Origin: Dehalococcoidia bacterium
Lineage (GTDB): Bacteria > Chloroflexota > Dehalococcoidia > UBA2979
Assembly (NCBI GenBank): GCA_009379925.1
Contig: WHSU01000009.1
Location: 42,716-106,715, forward strand
Direction of reading: 5' to 3'
DNA: 64,000 bases
Shown here: piece after piece, positions 18,566 through 28,724 of the stretch
Layout: every line of letters starts with the position of its first letter
Position numbering within the stretch: position 1 is the first letter of the stretch
The notes under the pieces: model-generated
Told to the model about the DNA's origin: nothing
Database searches by the model: none
The model's input: only the letters and a program-made list of their open reading frames with translations
Made by a program: the position numbers and the translations under genes

Positions 18566-19042
18566 ATGCGAGTTGCCATCGGCTCTGACCACGCCGGCTA
18601 CGAGCTGAAGGAGATCCTGGCCGAGCAACTTCGGGAGGTCGGCGACGACGTCACCGACTTCGGGACCGATTCGCTCGAGTCGTGCGACTACCCGGATGTC
18701 GCCATCCCGCTTGGGCGTGCGGTCGCCGGCGGCGATCACGACTTCGGCATCCTGCTCTGCTCCAACGGCGTCGGCCCGTCAATCGTCGCGAATAAGCTGC
18801 ACGGGGTGCGGGCGGCGCTGTGCCACGACACGTTCTCCGCGCGCCGCGCGCGGGAGCACATTGACGCGAACGTGCTGAGCATGGGCGCGTGGGCGATCGG
18901 CCGCGGGCTCGCCTGGGACGTCGTGCAGGCGTTCCGCGGCGCGACCTTCGAGGGCGGCGAGCGCCACGAGCGCCGGTTGGGCAAGCTGAACGCGCTGGAC
19001 GACGAGCTGCGGGCGCGGACGCCGGCTTCGTCTGGCAGCTGA
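18566..19042 (+). CDS. rpiB: Ribose-5-phosphate isomerase B
   Basis: RpiB/LacA/LacB family, interconverting ribose-5-phosphate and ribulose-5-phosphate. It starts MRVAIGSDHAGYELKEIL, has the catalytic Cys in GILLCSNGVGPSIVANK, and the substrate-binding ALCHDTFSARRAREH and GAWAIGRGLAWDVVQAF. The ATG at 18566 follows AGGGGG. The 158 residues are normal length. It supplies ribose-5-phosphate, the starting material for the purine genes around it. The next gene begins within a few nt of its stop. Confidence 0.95.
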   Translation: MRVAIGSDHAGYELKEILAEQLREVGDDVTDFGTDSLESCDYPDVAIPLGRAVAGGDHDFGILLCSNGVGPSIVANKLHGVRAALCHDTFSARRAREHIDANVLSMGAWAIGRGLAWDVVQAFRGATFEGGERHERRLGKLNALDDELRARTPASSGS

Positions 19043-19044
19043 CG

Positions 19045-21474
19045 TTGACGGGTCAGCGTGGCTTCAGCGGGCGGCTGGGCCGGACGAAGGGCGCGCTCGC
19101 GCGCCTGCGGGCGGGCGCCGGGACCGCGGCGGCGCTGGCTAACGGGGCAGGGCACGCGGCCCTGCACACCGCGCGACACCGTGGCTTCCCACGCGAAGAC
19201 GGGGCCGTCCGCGTGCAGGGGCTTACCGCGCCAGTCGAGGTGACGCGCGACCGCCTCGGCGTCCCGCACATCTTCGCCGACACCGCCGAAGACGCGCTCT
19301 TTGGGCAGGGCTTCGTCCACGCGCAGGACCGGCTATTCCAGATGGACGGGATGCGCCGGCTTGCCTCGGGCCGCCTCGCGGAGGTAGCCGGGCCGTCCGC
19401 GGTCAACAGCGACCGCTTCATGCGTCGGTTGGGGCTGCTGCAGTGCGCGCAGCGCGACGATGCGGAACTCGACCCGGAGGCACGGTCACTGCTTGCGGCG
19501 TACGCGGCAGGGGTGAACGCCGGCGTCGAGTCGCTCCCAGCGCTGCCCCCGGAGTTCGGCATCCTGGGTGACACGCCCGCGCCCTGGCGGCCCGCGGACT
19601 CGATGCTTCTGGGGCGCCTGTTGCTCTTCTCCTTCTCCGGCAACTGGGACACCGAGTTGCTCCGCGAGCAACTGCTGGAGGCCCTCGGCCCGGACCGCGC
19701 GTCGGCGCTCGATGCCGTGTACCCCGCGGAGGGCCCGACCCCGACCGGGGAACCGCCCGGTCCGGCTGCCGACCGGCTGCTCACGGCGTACGAGGACGCT
19801 CTCGAGCGCGGCATGCGTGGTGGCGGCTCGAACGCGTGGGTGGTGAGCGGCGAGCGCAGCGCGAGCGGGGCGCCGCTCTTGGCGTCCGACCCGCACCTCG
19901 AGGTCCGCCTGCCCGGCCTCTTCCATGTGAGCCACGTAGCGGGTGGCGACGTCGATGCCATCGGGGCCGACGTGGCCGGTATCCCCGGCGTCGTTATTGG
20001 ACATAATGCGACGCTGGCCTGGGGCTTGACCGCGGGGATGGGCGACGTCGCCGACTGCTACGTGGAGCACGTCGACCGGCAGCAGCCCGAGCGTTACCGC
20101 CAGGGTGACGGGTGGGTCGACGCCACGGTGCGCGTCGAGCAGATCGAGGTGCGCGGCGGCGATCCGGTGGTGGAGCGCGTGCTGGAGACGCGCCACGGGC
20201 CGGTGGTCGGGCCGGCCGTCCCGGGCGAGGACCGCGCGGTCGCGCTGCGATGCACCGCACTCGAACGCGGCGACATCGTGGGGGCGTTCCTGCGCATGTG
20301 GCGCGCCGGCACACCCGCGGCGTTCGAGGCCGCGATGGACGCGTGGCCGGGCGCGACGTTCAACTTCGTCTACGCGCACGTCGAAGGCGAGATCGGTTAC
20401 CGCTTCGTCGGTCGCGTGCCGCAACGCGAGCCGGGCGTGGGCCTGCTGCCCCAGGACGGCGCTCGTCCCGAGCCGCTGCCCGAGCCGTGGCCGGGAGCGC
20501 GTCTCCCGAGGCACGCCAGCCCTGCCTCCGGGGTGATCGTCTCGGCCAACAACGCGCCGGGCGGCGCGCTCCACCTGGGCGCCGAATGGTGCGAGCCGTG
20601 GCGCGCCAGACGCATCGAGGAGTTGGTCGCGGCGCGCGAGCACCACGACGTGCGGTCCTTCGAGGCGATCCAGGCGGACCTCTACTCGGAGCCGCTGGTG
20701 CGGATGCGGGACCTGTTGCTGGACCGCGGACTTGTCGCGGACGAGGCCGTCCGCTCGCTGCTCGGACGCTGGAGCGGGCAGGCCGCGCCAGAGAGTGCCG
20801 GCGCAGCGGCGATGGAGTTGACGTACCAGGAGGTAGCTCGCGAGGCGGCCGGTCGCTTGGCGGGGCCTTCCGCCCCCATTGTGCTGGGGAGCGGGTTGGA
20901 CGGCATCGCCGCCAACTCGTCCTTTCACTACCGGTTGCAGGGGCTGGTGCTCGAACACCTCGAACAGCCTCGCCTCCCGTGGTACGACGGTGAAGCCGCG
21001 CGTGACCGCGCGCTCACGGCCGCGCTGGGACGGGCGCTCGAGACACTACGGGAGCGCCAGGGCGAGGCGCAGCATCGATGGTGGTGGGGCGGTCTGCACC
21101 GCATCTACTTCAAGCACCCGCTGCGGGCGATCCCGGCACTGGGGCCGTGGTGGTCGCGAGGCCCATACCCCTTTGGTGGTGACGTGAACACGGTGTGCCA
21201 GGCGGGCTTCAGCCCGCACAAGGGGCCGGACCACCTCGGCTTCGCGCCCGCCTACCGCCAGGTGATCGACCTGGCCGACTTCGACCGCTCCACATTCCAG
21301 CTCCCGACCGGCAACTCCGGGATCCCCGGTCACCCCCGCTACGACGACTGCATCGAGGAGTACCTGGCCGGGGTGAGCCGGCCGCTGCTGTACACTCGCG
21401 CGGCCATCGAGGCGGCGGTCGAGCATCGGCTGCGCCTGGAGCCGGCGGGACCGGCAGAAGCAGGGCCCATGTGA
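19045..21474 (+). CDS. Penicillin acylase family (Ntn-hydrolase) protein
   Basis: About 809 residues of an S45 peptidase/penicillin G acylase relative that cleaves amide bonds, often acyl-homoserine lactones or beta-lactam side chains. The A-chain region has APVEVTRDRLGVPHIFADTAEDALFGQGFVHAQDRLFQMD. The autocatalytic Ser that becomes the N-terminus of the B chain lies in GGSNAWVVSG (about residue 262), and the oxyanion/Asn region is PTGNSGIPGHPRYDD. The start is uncertain: TTG 19045 is the first candidate after the rpiB stop. No clear signal peptide follows it, which is unusual for this mostly exported family. GTGA overlap with the next gene. Confidence 0.88.
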   Translation: MTGQRGFSGRLGRTKGALARLRAGAGTAAALANGAGHAALHTARHRGFPREDGAVRVQGLTAPVEVTRDRLGVPHIFADTAEDALFGQGFVHAQDRLFQMDGMRRLASGRLAEVAGPSAVNSDRFMRRLGLLQCAQRDDAELDPEARSLLAAYAAGVNAGVESLPALPPEFGILGDTPAPWRPADSMLLGRLLLFSFSGNWDTELLREQLLEALGPDRASALDAVYPAEGPTPTGEPPGPAADRLLTAYEDALERGMRGGGSNAWVVSGERSASGAPLLASDPHLEVRLPGLFHVSHVAGGDVDAIGADVAGIPGVVIGHNATLAWGLTAGMGDVADCYVEHVDRQQPERYRQGDGWVDATVRVEQIEVRGGDPVVERVLETRHGPVVGPAVPGEDRAVALRCTALERGDIVGAFLRMWRAGTPAAFEAAMDAWPGATFNFVYAHVEGEIGYRFVGRVPQREPGVGLLPQDGARPEPLPEPWPGARLPRHASPASGVIVSANNAPGGALHLGAEWCEPWRARRIEELVAAREHHDVRSFEAIQADLYSEPLVRMRDLLLDRGLVADEAVRSLLGRWSGQAAPESAGAAAMELTYQEVAREAAGRLAGPSAPIVLGSGLDGIAANSSFHYRLQGLVLEHLEQPRLPWYDGEAARDRALTAALGRALETLRERQGEAQHRWWWGGLHRIYFKHPLRAIPALGPWWSRGPYPFGGDVNTVCQAGFSPHKGPDHLGFAPAYRQVIDLADFDRSTFQLPTGNSGIPGHPRYDDCIEEYLAGVSRPLLYTRAAIEAAVEHRLRLEPAGPAEAGPM

Positions 21475-22496
21475 CCGACCTCGAACAGCGCGCGGCAGTG
21501 TATCGGCCGCTGGTGCAGCACGAGATGCGCGCCGTCGTCGGCGACCGGCGCGAGCCCCTGTTCGCCTGGATGCGCTACCACCTCGGCTGGGAGGAGCCCG
21601 ACGGGCGCTCCGTGGAGGCGCCGCGTGGCAAGATGCTGCGCCCGGTGGCGTTGCTGCTGGCGACGGAGCTGTGTGGCGGCGACGCGCGGGCGGCCGTCCC
21701 GGCGGCGGCCGCGGTGGAGCTGGTCCACAACTTCTCGCTGCTCCACGACGATGTGGAGGACGCGAGCGAGCGCCGTCACCACCGCCCGACGCTCTGGACG
21801 TTCGCGGGCGCCGCGCAGGCCATCAACACCGGCGACGGCATGTACACCGTGGCCCGCCTCGCCATGTACCGCCTGCTCGACAGCGGCGTCGCCGTCGACA
21901 GCGTGCTCGCCGCGATGAGCGAACTGGACGCGGCGTGCCTGCGGCTGGTCGCCGGCCAGCAGCTCGACATCGCGTTCGAGCAGCGGCGCGATGTGACGCC
22001 CGAGGAGTACCTGGAGATGACCGCGGGCAAGAGCGCCGCCATGTTCGCGGCGCCGTTCGCCATCGGCGCGCTGCTCGCCGGGGCCGCCCCACCCGTCGTC
22101 GACGCCTTCCGGCGCTACGGCCTCCACGTTGGCCTCGCCTTTCAGGCGGTGGACGACGTGCTCGGGATCTGGGGTGACACCGAGGTGACCGGGAAGCCTG
22201 TGGGCGACGACCTAGCCTCCCGCAAGATGTCGTACCCCGTCGTGGCGGCGCTGAGCCGAGGCGGCGACGAAGCGGCGCTGCTGGCGCGTGCGTACGCCGA
22301 GCCACCGGGTGCGGGTGACGACATCGAGCGGCTCACCGGCCTCGTGGTGGCCACCGGCGGACTCGAGGCGACGGAGGGGCTCGCTCGCGAGCACCAAGCG
22401 GCGGCGCTCGAGGCGCTACGCGACGCCGGCCTCTCCGCGGAGGTCATCGAGGTGTGCTCGGCATACGCGAACGCGGCCGTCGGGCGCGTTGCCTGA
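21471..22496 (+). CDS. Polyprenyl (geranylgeranyl/farnesyl) diphosphate synthase
   Basis: Trans-isoprenyl diphosphate synthase of 341 residues that condenses isopentenyl diphosphate with allylic diphosphates. The first aspartate-rich motif is FSLLHDDVEDASERRHHRPTLW (DDxxD), and the second is LAFQAVDDVLGIWGDTEVTGKPVGDDL; GKMLRPVALLLATEL precedes them. The wording of the second motif resembles actinobacterial/Chloroflexota GGPP synthases; chain length cannot be read with certainty. The GTG 21471 overlaps the stop of the acylase gene (GTGA), so the two are translationally coupled. Confidence 0.93.
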   Translation: MTDLEQRAAVYRPLVQHEMRAVVGDRREPLFAWMRYHLGWEEPDGRSVEAPRGKMLRPVALLLATELCGGDARAAVPAAAAVELVHNFSLLHDDVEDASERRHHRPTLWTFAGAAQAINTGDGMYTVARLAMYRLLDSGVAVDSVLAAMSELDAACLRLVAGQQLDIAFEQRRDVTPEEYLEMTAGKSAAMFAAPFAIGALLAGAAPPVVDAFRRYGLHVGLAFQAVDDVLGIWGDTEVTGKPVGDDLASRKMSYPVVAALSRGGDEAALLARAYAEPPGAGDDIERLTGLVVATGGLEATEGLAREHQAAALEALRDAGLSAEVIEVCSAYANAAVGRVA

Positions 22497-22531
22497 CCGA
22501 GCGCACCCGGTCGCTTCTTACGGCGCTCAGA

Positions 22532-22561
22532 TTGCCCCGCAATCGTCAGCCCGTCTATGAT
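22532..22561 (+). promoter_or_regulatory. Candidate sigma70-type promoter for pgk
   Basis: TTGCCC (22532-22537) and TATGAT (22556-22561) are separated by 18 nt in the 203-nt space before pgk. This leaves a leader of about 130 nt. It is the best promoter-like pair in this gap; no expression evidence is available. Confidence 0.4.
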
Positions 22562-22699
22562 CGCGGCGGTCGCGACGCTCTGAGGCCCCCATCTCGGTGG
22601 TCCAGCGCGGCGGCACCGAGCCGTCCGGTCCGGCAGAGTCGAAGGCAGCAACCGGTGCACCGCGCGTCAACCAGGTGACGGGAAGCGGCGGAGCGTGTC

Positions 22700-23908
<1,209 letters not shown>

Positions 23909-24011
23909 CCCGCACGAGGCGGGTGCCCCGTCCTCGACGCACCTCGGTCCCCACAAGCCCGCCTCGGCCCACCTTCGAGCCCCTGCCAGCGAGCCGGAGT
24001 AGCATTGCCGC

Positions 24012-25211
24012 ATGGACCTTGAACTGATCCGCCGCCTCGCCATCCCCGCCGACAGCAAAGTGATCCTCTGCGTGATGGATGGCCTGGGCGGCCTTCCCGG
24101 ACCGCGCGGCCGCACCGAGTTGGAAGACGCCGACACCAAGCACCTCGACCGCCTCGCGACGCACGGCGCGCTTGGCCTCACGCTGCCCGTGGGCCAAGGC
24201 ATCACGCCGGGCTCCGGCCCGGGGCACATGGCGCTGTTCGGCTACGACCCCCTGACGTTCGACATCGGCCGGGGCGTCCTCGAGGCGACCGGCATCGACT
24301 TCGCCCTCGCCCCGAACGACGTCGCCGCGCGCGGGAACTTCTGCACGCTAGGCGCGGACGGCGCCATCGTCGACCGGCGCGCCGGACGGGTGGCGACCGA
24401 GGTGACGGCCCAGATCGCGGAGCAGCTCCGCCGCATCGAGCTGCCGGGCGTGGAGGTCTTCGTGGAGCCGGTGCGCGAGCACCGGTTCGTGCTGGTACTG
24501 CGCGGCGAGGGCCTGTCGGACGCCTTGACCGAGACCGACCCGCAACGCGAAGGCGTCGCGCCGCTCCCCTGCGAGCCTGCCGCCCCCGAGGGCGAGGCCA
24601 CGGCCAACCTCGTGAACCGCTTCATCGAGGAGGCGCGCCGGGTCATCGGGGACCGGGACCAGGCCAACGGCCTGACGCTGCGGGGCTGGGCCAAACGCCC
24701 CCAATTGCCGCAGTTCCCGGAGCTGTGGAAGCTGCGCGCGGCGGCCGTGACCGTCTACCCCATGTACCGCGGACTCGCGCGACTCGTGGGGATGGACGCG
24801 ATCGATGGTGGCGACTCGCTCCAGACGCAGCTCGAGGCGGTGCGAGAGCGCTGGGACGACTACGACTTCTTCTTCATCCACTACAAGGCGACCGACAGCG
24901 CCGGCGAGGACGGCGACTTCGCGCGCAAGCGGGACGCGATCGCGGACTTCGACGCGCACGTCCCGCAACTCCTCGGCCTCGGCCCGACGGTGCTGGTGGT
25001 GACCGGCGACCACTCGACGCCCGCCACCATGGCCGCCCATTCGTGGCATCCTGTGCCCTTGCTCATGTCCGGCCAGCACGTGCGCGTCGATGCGACGCAC
25101 CACTTCTCGGAGACCGAGTGCGCCCAGGGCGGGATGGGCACGCTCCTCGCCAAAGAAGTGCTCCCAATCGCCTTCGCACACGCGGGGCGCCTGACGAAGT
25201 ACGGCGCGTAG
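24012..25211 (+). CDS. apgM: Cofactor-independent phosphoglycerate mutase, archaeal type
   Basis: Alkaline-phosphatase superfamily mutase interconverting 3- and 2-phosphoglycerate. 399 residues. Metal and nucleophile regions: LCVMDGLGGL near residue 20, then GITPGSGPGHMALFGYDP with the Ser nucleophile, GRGVLEATGIDF, and the C-terminal VTGDHSTPATMAAHSWHPVP. The length and motifs match ApgM rather than the 510-residue GpmI. It lies between pgk and tpiA, which supports a glycolytic role. The 103-nt gap from pgk contains a CCCGC/GCGGG inverted repeat but no clear terminator. Confidence 0.93.
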   Translation: MDLELIRRLAIPADSKVILCVMDGLGGLPGPRGRTELEDADTKHLDRLATHGALGLTLPVGQGITPGSGPGHMALFGYDPLTFDIGRGVLEATGIDFALAPNDVAARGNFCTLGADGAIVDRRAGRVATEVTAQIAEQLRRIELPGVEVFVEPVREHRFVLVLRGEGLSDALTETDPQREGVAPLPCEPAAPEGEATANLVNRFIEEARRVIGDRDQANGLTLRGWAKRPQLPQFPELWKLRAAAVTVYPMYRGLARLVGMDAIDGGDSLQTQLEAVRERWDDYDFFFIHYKATDSAGEDGDFARKRDAIADFDAHVPQLLGLGPTVLVVTGDHSTPATMAAHSWHPVPLLMSGQHVRVDATHHFSETECAQGGMGTLLAKEVLPIAFAHAGRLTKYGA

Positions 25212-25224
25212 CCCGGAGACCGCG

Positions 25225-25995
25225 ATGCCCGATGGCCGACGCCTCCCGATTGTGGGTGGCAACTGGAAGATGCACACCGACCGCGCGGAGGCCCACCGCT
25301 TGCTCGACGCCCTGGTCGACGACCTCGACGGCCTGGAGGGCGTCGAGGTGGTCGTCTGCCCACCGGCGCCGTGGCTTGGCGATGCGGCAGACGCGTTCGA
25401 CGACACCTCGCTGGCCGTGGGCGCGCAGGATGTTTATTGGGTGGCGCAGGGCGCCTTCACGGGTGCGGTCGCGGCCTCGCAGCTGGTCGGGACGGTCGAG
25501 TACGTCCTCGCAGGCCACTCGGAGCGGCGGCAGGTCTTCGGCGAGACCGATGAGCACGTGAACCTCAAGCTCCGCGCGGTGCTGGGCGCCGGGCTCCGCC
25601 CCATCCTCGCCGTGGGTGAGCGGCACGAAGAGCGCGAGGCGGGCCGCACGATCGAGGTACTGGAGCGCCAGTTGCGGGCGGCCTTCGAGGGCATCCCCCA
25701 GATCGACGACGGCTTCGTGATCGCTTACGAGCCGGTGTGGGCGATCGGCACCGGTCTGGCCGCGACCCCGGAGATGGCGCAGGAGGCCTGCGCCGCCGTG
25801 CGCGCCGTCGTCGCGGACCGCTTCGGTGCGGACGTTGCGACGACGTGTCGGGTGCAGTACGGCGGCTCCGTGAATCCCGCGAATGTGGAGGGCTTTGCCC
25901 GCCAGCCAGACATTGACGGCGCGCTCGTCGGCGGGGCGGCGCTCCACCCGGACGCCTTCGCCGCGATCTGTCGAGCGGTCGCCGCGGCCTTTTGA
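25225..25995 (+). CDS. tpiA: Triosephosphate isomerase
   Basis: Interconverts dihydroxyacetone phosphate and glyceraldehyde-3-phosphate. 256 residues. Catalytic Lys in VGGNWKMHT, His in YVLAGHSERRQ, Glu in VIAYEPVWAIGTG, and the phosphate-binding YGGSVNPANVEG plus ALVGGAALHPD. It starts 13 nt after apgM, and its stop overlaps the first start candidate of miaA (TTGA), so the four genes pgk-apgM-tpiA-miaA look like one operon. Confidence 0.97.
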   Translation: MPDGRRLPIVGGNWKMHTDRAEAHRLLDALVDDLDGLEGVEVVVCPPAPWLGDAADAFDDTSLAVGAQDVYWVAQGAFTGAVAASQLVGTVEYVLAGHSERRQVFGETDEHVNLKLRAVLGAGLRPILAVGERHEEREAGRTIEVLERQLRAAFEGIPQIDDGFVIAYEPVWAIGTGLAATPEMAQEACAAVRAVVADRFGADVATTCRVQYGGSVNPANVEGFARQPDIDGALVGGAALHPDAFAAICRAVAAAF

Positions 25996-26924
25996 CCGTG
26001 CCCGCGTCCTCGCGCCGCGTGGTAGCCCTCCTCGGTCCCACCGCCTCCGGCAAGACCGCGGCCGCCGTCGCCGTCGCCCGGCGCCTGCCGATTGAGGTCG
26101 TCGCGGCCGACTCGCGGCAGCTGCGGCGAGGGATGGTGATCGGTACCGCCGCACCCACTGCGGAGGAGCTGGCAGCCGTCCCGCATCACCTCACCGGGAT
26201 CATTGAACCGGACGCGGACTGGTCGCTGGCCGACTGGCTCAGGCGCGCGCGCGAGGCCATGGAGGACATCTGGAGTCGCGGCCGTCTGCCGCTGCTGACC
26301 GGTGGCACGGGCCAGTATGTGTGGGCGCTACTGGAGGGGTGGAGTGTGCCCGCGGTCCCGCCGAACCCCGCACGTCGCCGCGAGCTGGAGGCCATAGCGG
26401 CCCGCGAGGGTGATGCGGCGCTCCATCGTCGCCTCGCCCGTGCGGACCCGGCGTCCGCGGAGCGCATCGATGCGCGGAACGTGCGCCGGGTCATCCGTGC
26501 GCTGGAGATCGTGGAGGCTACGGGGGCGCCTGTGCCGCTCTCGGCGCCGGCCGCGCCGGACTTCGCGTGGCGCGCGGTCGGCCTCCGCTGGCCGCGCGAC
26601 ACCCTCTATGCCCGTGCCGACGAGCGCGTGGAGGCGATGTACGCCGCGGGGCTGGTCGAGGAAACGCGGGGCCTCCTCGAACGCTACGGCGGCGACTTCC
26701 CGGCGCTCCAGAGCATCGGATACGCCGAGGCGCTGCGCGTGGTGCAGGGCGATTGGGACGTGTCGGCAGCGATGGAACGCACGATGACCGAGACGCACCG
26801 TCTCATCCGCATGCAGGCCGCCTGGTTCCGCGAGGACGACGAGCGCATCGAGTGGGTGGACGGGGCGGACCTCGAAGCGGTGGTCGCTGCTGTTGAGGCA
26901 GCGGCACGGCCGCCCGTACGATAG
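25992..26924 (+). CDS. miaA: tRNA dimethylallyltransferase
   Basis: Adds a dimethylallyl group to A37 of UNN-decoding tRNAs, using the isoprenoid precursor DMAPP. P-loop VALLGPTASGKTAAAVAVA, then ADSRQLRRGMVIGTAAPTAEE and PHHLTGIIEPD. Later motifs are LTGGTGQYVWALLEGW, ARNVRRVIRALEI and the acceptor-binding LQSIGYAEALRV. 310 residues is typical. The start could be TTG 25992 (overlapping the tpiA stop) or GTG 25998, two codons later. Confidence 0.96.
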   Translation: MTVPASSRRVVALLGPTASGKTAAAVAVARRLPIEVVAADSRQLRRGMVIGTAAPTAEELAAVPHHLTGIIEPDADWSLADWLRRAREAMEDIWSRGRLPLLTGGTGQYVWALLEGWSVPAVPPNPARRRELEAIAAREGDAALHRRLARADPASAERIDARNVRRVIRALEIVEATGAPVPLSAPAAPDFAWRAVGLRWPRDTLYARADERVEAMYAAGLVEETRGLLERYGGDFPALQSIGYAEALRVVQGDWDVSAAMERTMTETHRLIRMQAAWFREDDERIEWVDGADLEAVVAAVEAAARPPVR

Positions 26925-26931
26925 CGGGACG

Positions 26932-27804
26932 ATGAGCGGGTTTCCCTTCTGGAAGATGCACGGCACCGGCAATGACTTTGTCGTCATGCGCGCGGATGAC
27001 CTGTCCGTGCCCGACGGCCGTTGGTCCAAGCTGGCGACCGCGGTCTGCGACCGCCACCTCGGTGTGGGCGCCGACGGCCTGATCCTCGTGCAGCCTTCAG
27101 ACGTGGCCGACCGCAAGATGCGCATCTTCAATGCCGATGGCTCGGACGGCGTGATGTGCGTGAACGGCATCCGCTGCTTCGTGAAGTTCTGCCTCGACCA
27201 GGGCCTCGTCGACTCGCCCTCCGGCGCCATGCGCGTGGAGACGAACACCGGGGTCCAGGAAACGCAGGCCACCCGAGGCGCGGACGGACTCGTCGAGGTC
27301 GTCCGCATCGTCGTCGGCGTGCCGGAACTCGACCCGGCCTCGGTGGGCGTGTCCATCGAGCAGGCGATGCCGGTGACGGCGATGCCGGTCACGGTGGAGG
27401 ATGCGCTCGGCGCGACCACCGTCAACGTCGCGCTCGTTTCCATGGGGAACCCTCACGCGGTGAACTTCATCGAAGGCTCGCCGCGCGACTATCCCCTGGA
27501 GCGCATCGGGCCGCTGGTAGAGCACCACACGGCGTTCGCCGACCGCACGAACTACGAGGTGGTGCGAGTCACGGCCCGCGACCACCTCGAAATGCGGGTG
27601 TGGGAGCGGGGCGTCGGTGAGACCCTAGCGTGCGGTTCAGGCGCCTGTGCCGTGGTGGTGGCGGCTCGCGTCCTCGGCTATGTGGATGACCAGGTGGATG
27701 TCGCCGTCCCCGGCGGCATCTTGCACATCGAGTGGGACGGTGAGGGCGCCGTGGTGCTGACCGGCCCGGTCGCCCGCGTCTTCACCGCGGAGTGGGAGCA
27801 CTAA
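26932..27804 (+). CDS. dapF: Diaminopimelate epimerase
   Basis: Cofactor-independent epimerase converting LL- to meso-diaminopimelate for lysine and peptidoglycan. 290 residues. Substrate site FWKMHGTGNDFVV, first catalytic Cys in MCVNGIRCF (Cys76), the MGNPHAVNF loop, ERGVGETLACGSGACAVVVAA with the second Cys. The usual CGNG around the first Cys is CVNG here, a glycine-to-valine change next to the catalytic residue; it may be tolerated but is uncommon. It pairs logically with dapL downstream. The stop TAA overlaps the next ATG (TAATG). Confidence 0.95.
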   Translation: MSGFPFWKMHGTGNDFVVMRADDLSVPDGRWSKLATAVCDRHLGVGADGLILVQPSDVADRKMRIFNADGSDGVMCVNGIRCFVKFCLDQGLVDSPSGAMRVETNTGVQETQATRGADGLVEVVRIVVGVPELDPASVGVSIEQAMPVTAMPVTVEDALGATTVNVALVSMGNPHAVNFIEGSPRDYPLERIGPLVEHHTAFADRTNYEVVRVTARDHLEMRVWERGVGETLACGSGACAVVVAARVLGYVDDQVDVAVPGGILHIEWDGEGAVVLTGPVARVFTAEWEH

Positions 27805-28685
27805 TGCAGCAGCGGCGTCCAATCGAGTCGTTCACCCCTCAGGTGCGCAACGTCCCCATCCGGCCTCGCGCCTGGCGCGCGCTGGTCGAAACGGACGGCG
27901 CCATCGTCGCCGAGCGAGAGGCCGGGCAGCTAGCGCTGGTGCCAGAGGACGGTCAGCTCCACTGCTACTGGGCGTTTAGCACGCTCGATGAGATGCGACT
28001 GGTATTTACGGAGATGTGGCAGGAGGTGCGCCCGGCCATCGCCGCGAGCGACATCGACCACGTCGTCCTGGACTTCGTCTCCGTGCAGAACCGCGACTGG
28101 CTGGAGCCCATGCTCCGCGACGCCGACTTCGCCTTCTTCGCCGAATGGATGTAGATGGTCCACCCCGGCCTCGCCCCGGACGCCATCCCGGAGTTTCCAG
28201 AGGGCGTGGAGATGCGCCGCGCGCAGGGTGACGACCTTGACGCAGTGCGGCGGCTCTGGGCGGACGCCTATGGCGACCTGTCCGACGGCGAGCGCACCAT
28301 CGATGCGCGTCTCGACGGCGCCTCCTGGGTGGGGCTGCTCTCGGCGGATGGGGAGCCCGCGGCCTTCGCCGTGAACGGCGAGGTGGAGGAGGCGAACGGC
28401 CGCATCCTGGGCGCCGGCGTGGACCCGGACTTCCGCGGGCGCGGCTACGGCGCGCTCGTCGTCGCCGCCGCGATGTACCAGCTCACCACGCGGGACGCGC
28501 GCCGCGCCACCATCGAGGTGCGCCCGGACATCCCGCAGGGACTGCGGTTGTGCCGTGACCTCGGCTTCTCGCCGGATCGCGCCGGGCTGGAGTACCGGCG
28601 TTCGACGGACGAGGCGGAGATCCAGGAGCAGCGCGAGCAACGTCGCGTCGCCGGTGTGAAGGCACGCTTCGGGAAGTGGCGCTAA
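27804..28685 (+). pseudogene. GNAT acetyltransferase with N-terminal domain, interrupted by an in-frame TAG
   Basis: Two ORFs sit in the same frame, separated only by TAG 28152-28154. ORF 1 (27804-28154, 116 residues) ends ADFAFFAEWM; ORF 2 (28155-28685, 176 residues) begins MVHPGLAPDAIPEFPEGVEMRRA. The second contains a GNAT acetyl-CoA motif, GVDPDFRGRGYGALVV, near its middle. The absence of any gap or frame change at the junction suggests one original protein of about 293 residues with an unknown N-terminal domain and a C-terminal acetyltransferase. Alternatives are two adjacent genes (the ATG right after the stop would allow re-initiation) or a base error. It lies between dapF and dapL; substrate unknown. 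Confidence 0.65.
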
Positions 28686-28724
28686 GCGCCCCGCCCGCCA
28701 CGCCTGAGGTTGCAGGGAGGACCG

